A stretch of DNA of 64,000 nucleotides from Acidobacteriaceae bacterium (GTDB lineage: Bacteria > Acidobacteriota > Terriglobia > Terriglobales > Acidobacteriaceae): positions 1-64,000 of the forward strand of contig DAHUXR010000008.1 in the NCBI GenBank assembly GCA_027307045.1, read 5' to 3'. The first letter of the stretch is position 1, and every line of letters begins with the position of its first letter. A program made the translations under genes and the position numbers. The notes under the pieces are model-generated. The model ran no database searches and was not told the origin of the DNA. It saw only the letters and a program-made list of their open reading frames with translations. Below are positions 60,470-64,000 of the stretch, piece by piece.

Positions 60470-60718
60470 AGCAGACTTTTTAGACTACGGGACGGAGAGC
60501 GATATGGTCAAACCAATCGGGGTTTTCAGCGGCAATCTGTTCAAAAACAGGATGGGGTAGCGGTCGCGGGTGGATTCACGGATAAATTGACACAGTCCCT
60601 TGAACAGAGTACCGTCAACAGTGAGCAAGTAATTCTTCCTTACTCTCCAGACCTGCTGAAACTAAGTCAGTAACCTCTGGAGTTCTTCCCCTTAGCCAAA
60701 AATTAAAAGAAAGAATTT
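60470..60718. other. intergenic region upstream of the omega-like pair
   Basis: About 250 bp between divergent units. It should contain the cysK promoter and the promoter of the small genes at 60719. I see no clear consensus elements. Confidence 0.4.
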
Positions 60719-60853
60719 ATGTTCCACGAAATAGCGCCGTTCCACTCAAAATCGGGCGGCCACGCGGAATTGCCGGAAGACCACTGCGAAGAGCAAGAGA
60801 CGCCAGAGCACAAGTTACACGAAGAAGAAGCGAGCGAAACCTATGATTATTGA
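60719..60853 (+). CDS. 44-aa acidic, His/Glu-rich small ORF
   Basis: An ORF below the track's limit: MFHEIAPFHSKSGGHAELPE and a tail rich in Glu and His (EEQETPEHKLHEEEASETYDY). It overlaps the following omega-like ORF by 11 bp, which suggests coupling. An AAAAGAAAG run precedes the ATG. No family recognised; may be a small regulatory protein or a chance ORF. Confidence 0.4.
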   Translation: MFHEIAPFHSKSGGHAELPEDHCEEQETPEHKLHEEEASETYDY

Positions 60854-61106
60854 CAAAAGCACCAGATCATCAAAAGTCTTTGCTGCCGGAAGCACGATCG
60901 ATAATCGATTTCTCCTGTGCCGTGTGGCTGCGGTTTATGCGCGCCGATTGCAGAAGACGAGGAATCAATTTGCCGAGAGCATCAACCAATCTCTGCGCTT
61001 GATCTCTGATCTTCCTCACGGTCATATGGACATGGCAAATCTGCCGCCGGTGCCGATAGAGGAAATACCGGTCCTTGAACCAGTAACAGCCGCGATTAGT
61101 CTTTAA
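60843..61106 (+). CDS. RNA polymerase omega-like small protein
   Basis: An 87-aa ORF. The block GSTIDNRFLLCRVAAVYARRLQKTRNQF resembles the DNRFxLxxxAAxRARQL helix of the RNA polymerase omega subunit (RpoZ), and its length fits. The rest (SLRLISDLPHGHMDMANLPPVPIEEIPVLEP) includes a Pro/Glu-rich tail. The usual rpoZ neighbours (gmk, coaBC) are absent, so it may be a paralogue. The assignment is tentative. Confidence 0.45.
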   Translation: MIIDKSTRSSKVFAAGSTIDNRFLLCRVAAVYARRLQKTRNQFAESINQSLRLISDLPHGHMDMANLPPVPIEEIPVLEPVTAAISL

Positions 61107-61176
61107 TCGCAAAAACGAATGCTCCGGCGGCCAAAAATAATTTCAGCTCCGGAGCAGTTCCCAATTCAAATGATTG

Positions 61177-62343
61177 TTATTGCTTGGCTGCCGTGCGCTT
61201 TTCGTCGGCAAAGTAACCATCGCGCGTCCGTACCTGGAGATCTTTATAGCCGGGTGCCCGCGCTTCCACTTTCACCTTGCGATATCCGCCATTGCTGCGC
61301 GGGTTTGTCGGTTTATAGGTAAGGGTGTACTGGTTCCGAATATCACGCGCCACTTCCTGGCTGATTTCATCCACTTCCATCAGATCTTTGGGGAAGAAAG
61401 CCACCCCGCCGGTCTGGTCTGAGAGGCTTTGCAAGGCGCGCTTGGCTCTCTTGATTCCCGGCTCGTCGCCCAGAATTCCAATGGTGTAGATAGTAGGTCC
61501 GTTATCGTCCTGGACCTTTCTAATGGCCGATTCAAGTGATTCCCTGCTCTCGTTATCTACGCCGTCCGTGATCACGAGCAGGACTTTCTTTTCTTTCTTT
61601 GCGCCTTTAGCCAGGTGATCGGCGGAAGCGATTACGGCGTCATAGAGCGCGGTGCCGCCGCGCGAATCAACCCTGTCCAGCGCTTCACGCAGCGGTGGTA
61701 TCTTGTTGGTGAAATCCTGATCAAGGTAAGGATCGTCATTAAAATTCACGACGAACACTTCATCCTGCGGATTGCTGGCCTGGATCAAATTAAGAACGGC
61801 CTTTGTAACAGCGGCGCGCTTGGTGCGCATAGAGCCGGAATTGTCCACCACGATTCCGATGGAAACAGGAATGTCTTGCCGCTTGAAAAACGTTATCTTC
61901 TGCGGTTGATTGTCCTCATAAACCGCAAAATTAGTTTCGGCCAGGTTCGTCACGAGATGCCGCCTTGAATCGAGTACCGTGGCGGAGAGTGTGACTTCAT
62001 TTACCTGTGACCGAAAGGTATATCTGTCGCCATTCCTGGTGACCGCGCCTACTTCGCTTCCGGGAATCTGGCCTGTCTGTTGCCCTGGCTGTGCAATGGT
62101 GGGCGTAGGCGTCGGTTTGGCAGCAGTAGCCGCTGGCTTGGGTACCCAAACTGGAAGTGCCGGGTCAGAAGGATCAATATCCGGAGGGAGGGGCGTGGCC
62201 TGTACCCGCTGCTGGTTTTGCTGCGGTGTGACGGTTTGGCCTTGCGTCCCCCAGAAAGAGGTGGCGCCCAGCAGCACAAAGAAAAATGTTCCAAAAAGCT
62301 TTTTATTGCGAAGGCGCATAGTATCCCGTTCTGGCATAGACAT
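61177..62343 (-). CDS. VWFA-related secreted protein (acidobacterial type)
   Basis: A 388-aa exported protein with a signal peptide (LFGTFFFVLLGATSFWGTQG), a proline/glutamine-rich linker and a von Willebrand A domain. The MIDAS motif is VVDNSGSMR, with GGTALYDAV and VITDGVDNES as further metal-site segments. This matches the TIGR03436-type VWFA-related family, expanded in Acidobacteriota. It overlaps the upstream VWA gene by 41 bp, so the pair is coupled. Adhesion or protein binding is likely; ligands unknown. Confidence 0.85.
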   Translation of the reverse strand: MSMPERDTMRLRNKKLFGTFFFVLLGATSFWGTQGQTVTPQQNQQRVQATPLPPDIDPSDPALPVWVPKPAATAAKPTPTPTIAQPGQQTGQIPGSEVGAVTRNGDRYTFRSQVNEVTLSATVLDSRRHLVTNLAETNFAVYEDNQPQKITFFKRQDIPVSIGIVVDNSGSMRTKRAAVTKAVLNLIQASNPQDEVFVVNFNDDPYLDQDFTNKIPPLREALDRVDSRGGTALYDAVIASADHLAKGAKKEKKVLLVITDGVDNESRESLESAIRKVQDDNGPTIYTIGILGDEPGIKRAKRALQSLSDQTGGVAFFPKDLMEVDEISQEVARDIRNQYTLTYKPTNPRSNGGYRKVKVEARAPGYKDLQVRTRDGYFADEKRTAAKQ

Positions 62344-63379
62344 TTAGATGCGGCAACCCCTTGGGTGGATTAAGCTTCACTTTGATTTTCCGCCAGTGAC
62401 CATCCTTAACCTTGTTGTTTGGACGGTATCCGAGTACATATTGGTTGCGCAGCTCTATTCCAATTTTTGTAGCCACATCGGCCAGCTCATTGGGATTGTT
62501 GATGGTAAACAAGCGTCCGCCAGTAACACTGGAAATTTCACTCAGCAGCGCCGGACCGGCAACTTCTTCCGGCTGTGATGGGGCCACGCTGAAGATGCCG
62601 ATGGAATAGATCTGCACATCGGCCTCTTTTACCAGGGCCTTGATCTCATTTTCAGTGTAACGGCTGTGGTTATCGCCGCCATCGGAAATGATCAGCAGGG
62701 CCTTCTTGCTGTTTCGCGCGTCTTTCATCTTGCTTACGCCCATGTAAATGGCGTCAAGCAAGGCCGTACTGCCCTGGGGAACCGTATAAACCAGCTTGCC
62801 CTGAATGTCTTCAACTGATTTGGTGAAATCCGCGCGCAGTTCCGGCCGATCATTGAACGTGATCATGAAAAACTCGTCCTGCGGGTTCGCCGTCTTGAAA
62901 AATTCGATGACGGCTTCGCGGGCTTTCATGATCTTGTCATTCATGCTGCCGCTCATATCAAAGATCACGCCCAGGGAAATGGGAGCATCTTCGCTGGAGA
63001 AATGCCGCACCTGCTGGACTTCACTGCCTTCAAGGACTGAGAAATTCTCTTTATCCAGGCCGGTTACAATACGGTTCCAATCGTCGGTCACCGTTACGTT
63101 AACCAACACCAGGTTTACGTCCACGGCTATGCCGGGCTTGGCATGGTTCTTCAGCGCAGGATCCGCGTTTCCGACATCTTCTTTGGAATCAACAGTTTTT
63201 GCGGGAGCAGGAGGCTTCGGCTCAATGTGAACGTTCACGTCCTGAGCCCTTGCCGCAATTGCGAAAGCCAGCAAGTAAGCCAGTGTCAACGCGCAACGAA
63301 CCAGCGGCGCAACAGACGCCTTTAATGAATGCCCGGGGGAACGGTTTGCACCATACCCGCGGCGTTCGAAGCGGGCCAT
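62303..63379 (-). CDS. VWFA-related secreted protein (acidobacterial type)
   Basis: A 358-aa paralogue of the following VWA gene. Signal peptide ALTLAYLLAFAIAARAQ; MIDAS motif IFDMSGSMN, GSTALLDAIYMG and IISDGGDNHSR. The C-terminal LRNQYVLGYRPNNKVKDGHWRKIKV matches its neighbour (IRNQYTLTYKPTNPRSNGGYRKVKV), which shows duplication. ATG 63379 (MARFERRGYGAN) has GAGGT upstream and is preferred over 63451. First gene of the pair. Confidence 0.86.
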   Translation of the reverse strand: MARFERRGYGANRSPGHSLKASVAPLVRCALTLAYLLAFAIAARAQDVNVHIEPKPPAPAKTVDSKEDVGNADPALKNHAKPGIAVDVNLVLVNVTVTDDWNRIVTGLDKENFSVLEGSEVQQVRHFSSEDAPISLGVIFDMSGSMNDKIMKAREAVIEFFKTANPQDEFFMITFNDRPELRADFTKSVEDIQGKLVYTVPQGSTALLDAIYMGVSKMKDARNSKKALLIISDGGDNHSRYTENEIKALVKEADVQIYSIGIFSVAPSQPEEVAGPALLSEISSVTGGRLFTINNPNELADVATKIGIELRNQYVLGYRPNNKVKDGHWRKIKVKLNPPKGLPHLNVYARTGYYAPSQ

Positions 63380-63552
63380 GTTAGAACCTCGTTTTGTCAC
63401 GATGTTATCACAGCCGCGCCCCGACATGAGACAGGAACTTGGACATTGCACCGTTGCCTTTGGCCTTTGCGAGCTGCTCTTAATGTTAGATGTTTGAGAG
63501 CTGGAAACAGGTTATCCGTCTCGCTTGGTAGAATGCAATAGACCAACTGAAA

Positions 63553-64000
63553 ATGGCTGAAATCATTCCATTCAAAGCGCTTCACTACGATCCTGACCAG
63601 GTAAAGCTGGAAGACGTGCTGACCCAACCGTATGACAAGATTACCCCGGAAATGCAGTCCAATTACTACGAGAAGAACACGCACAATCTGGTAAGAATCA
63701 TTTTAGGAAAGGCCGGCGAAACCGATACCGATACATTCAACGTATATACAAGGGCGGCGGAATATCTCCACGACTGGCGCTCAGGCGGCATCCTGAAGCA
63801 GGAGCCTCAACCCGGTATTTACGCTTATTCTCAAACGTTTACAGTCCCGGGGACGCGCGATTTGCAGGAACGCCGTGGGCTGATTGCGCTGGGCCGTCTG
63901 CATGACTATGTCGAGGGCATTGTGCATCGCCACGAGCAAACTCTTTCCAAGCCGCGCGCAGACCGCCTGAACCTGTTACGCGCCACCCGCGCGCATTTTG
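63553..64000 (+). CDS. DUF1015-family protein, 5' part (runs off the window)
   Basis: An ORF not in the track because it has no stop before the window edge. The first 149 codons read MAEIIPFKALHYDPDQVKLE, VLTQPYDKITPEMQSNYYEKN and later GIYAYSQTF, RRGLIALGRLHDYVEGIVHRHEQT. These are the conserved blocks of DUF1015 proteins (I/VIPFxAxRYDPxxV, PPYDVI-like). The family is uncharacterised and about 400 aa long. It is divergent from the VWA pair. Confidence 0.85.
   Translation, partial: MAEIIPFKALHYDPDQVKLEDVLTQPYDKITPEMQSNYYEKNTHNLVRIILGKAGETDTDTFNVYTRAAEYLHDWRSGGILKQEPQPGIYAYSQTFTVPGTRDLQERRGLIALGRLHDYVEGIVHRHEQTLSKPRADRLNLLRATRAHF

Noticed and set aside
1-64000. CRISPR arrays, rRNA genes, prophage and plasmid origins
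   Set aside because: No regularly spaced repeats, no 16S/23S/5S-like segments and no phage structural or replication genes were seen.

Overview
The window looks like a chromosomal segment from the phylum Acidobacteriota, probably class Terriglobia. It is moderately GC-rich. It carries a pair of secreted von Willebrand (VWFA-related) proteins of the type that is abundant in that phylum, a carboxypeptidase-regulatory-like secreted protein, a ligD/ku end-joining pair and an ABC permease fused to an M1 peptidase. The taxonomic call is inference from gene content; no rRNA is present.

Layout. 1-9.3 kb: housekeeping and repair genes (SAM methyltransferase, miaB, bifunctional nuclease, an aminotransferase, a thioesterase, divergent ligD and ku). 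9.3-16.6 kb: a membrane-anchored unknown, a YeiH-type transporter preceded by a 41-aa membrane peptide and a promoter/structured-RNA/terminator leader, a frameshifted phosphoesterase, a tandem-UspA protein, and an overlapping pair of cyclopropane-synthase-like methyltransferase and FAD oxidoreductase.

16.7-28.3 kb is the highlight: a tightly coupled minus-strand operon in which a NusG/UpxY-like antiterminator is followed by the five conserved enediyne genes in canonical order (UNBL/E3, UNBV/E4, UNBU/E5, PKSE, TEBC/E10) and then an AraC regulator. The 1914-aa PKSE has KS-AT-ACP-KR-DH-PPTase organisation with every catalytic residue I could check in place. The PKS is expected to build a linear polyene that the thioesterase releases. 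No further warhead-tailoring genes lie in the window, so the end product (enediyne, polyene or other) is open.

28.7-36.3 kb: two secreted proteins and a two-gene ABC exporter/peptidase system. 36.3-45 kb: small unknown proteins, a PHP phosphoesterase, an ImuA/RecA-like protein, an IS66 remnant, a repeat-bearing lipoprotein, a c-type cytochrome-like protein and tRNA-Arg(ACG). 45-56 kb: DUF421, DUF4337, rdgB, a TetR/acyl-CoA synthetase pair, a HigBA-like locus with a broken toxin, thiG, a beta-propeller lipoprotein, an FtsB-like protein, a phosphohexomutase and cutA. 56-64 kb: small DNA-binding and HNH proteins, a PLP transsulfuration enzyme with cysteine synthase, an omega-like small protein, the two VWA proteins and the 5' part of a DUF1015 gene that runs off the window.

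Gene remnants (ParE-like toxin, phosphoesterase, IS66, HigB-like toxin) and short dispersed repeats lie between otherwise intact genes. All frameshift calls assume the given sequence is error-free.
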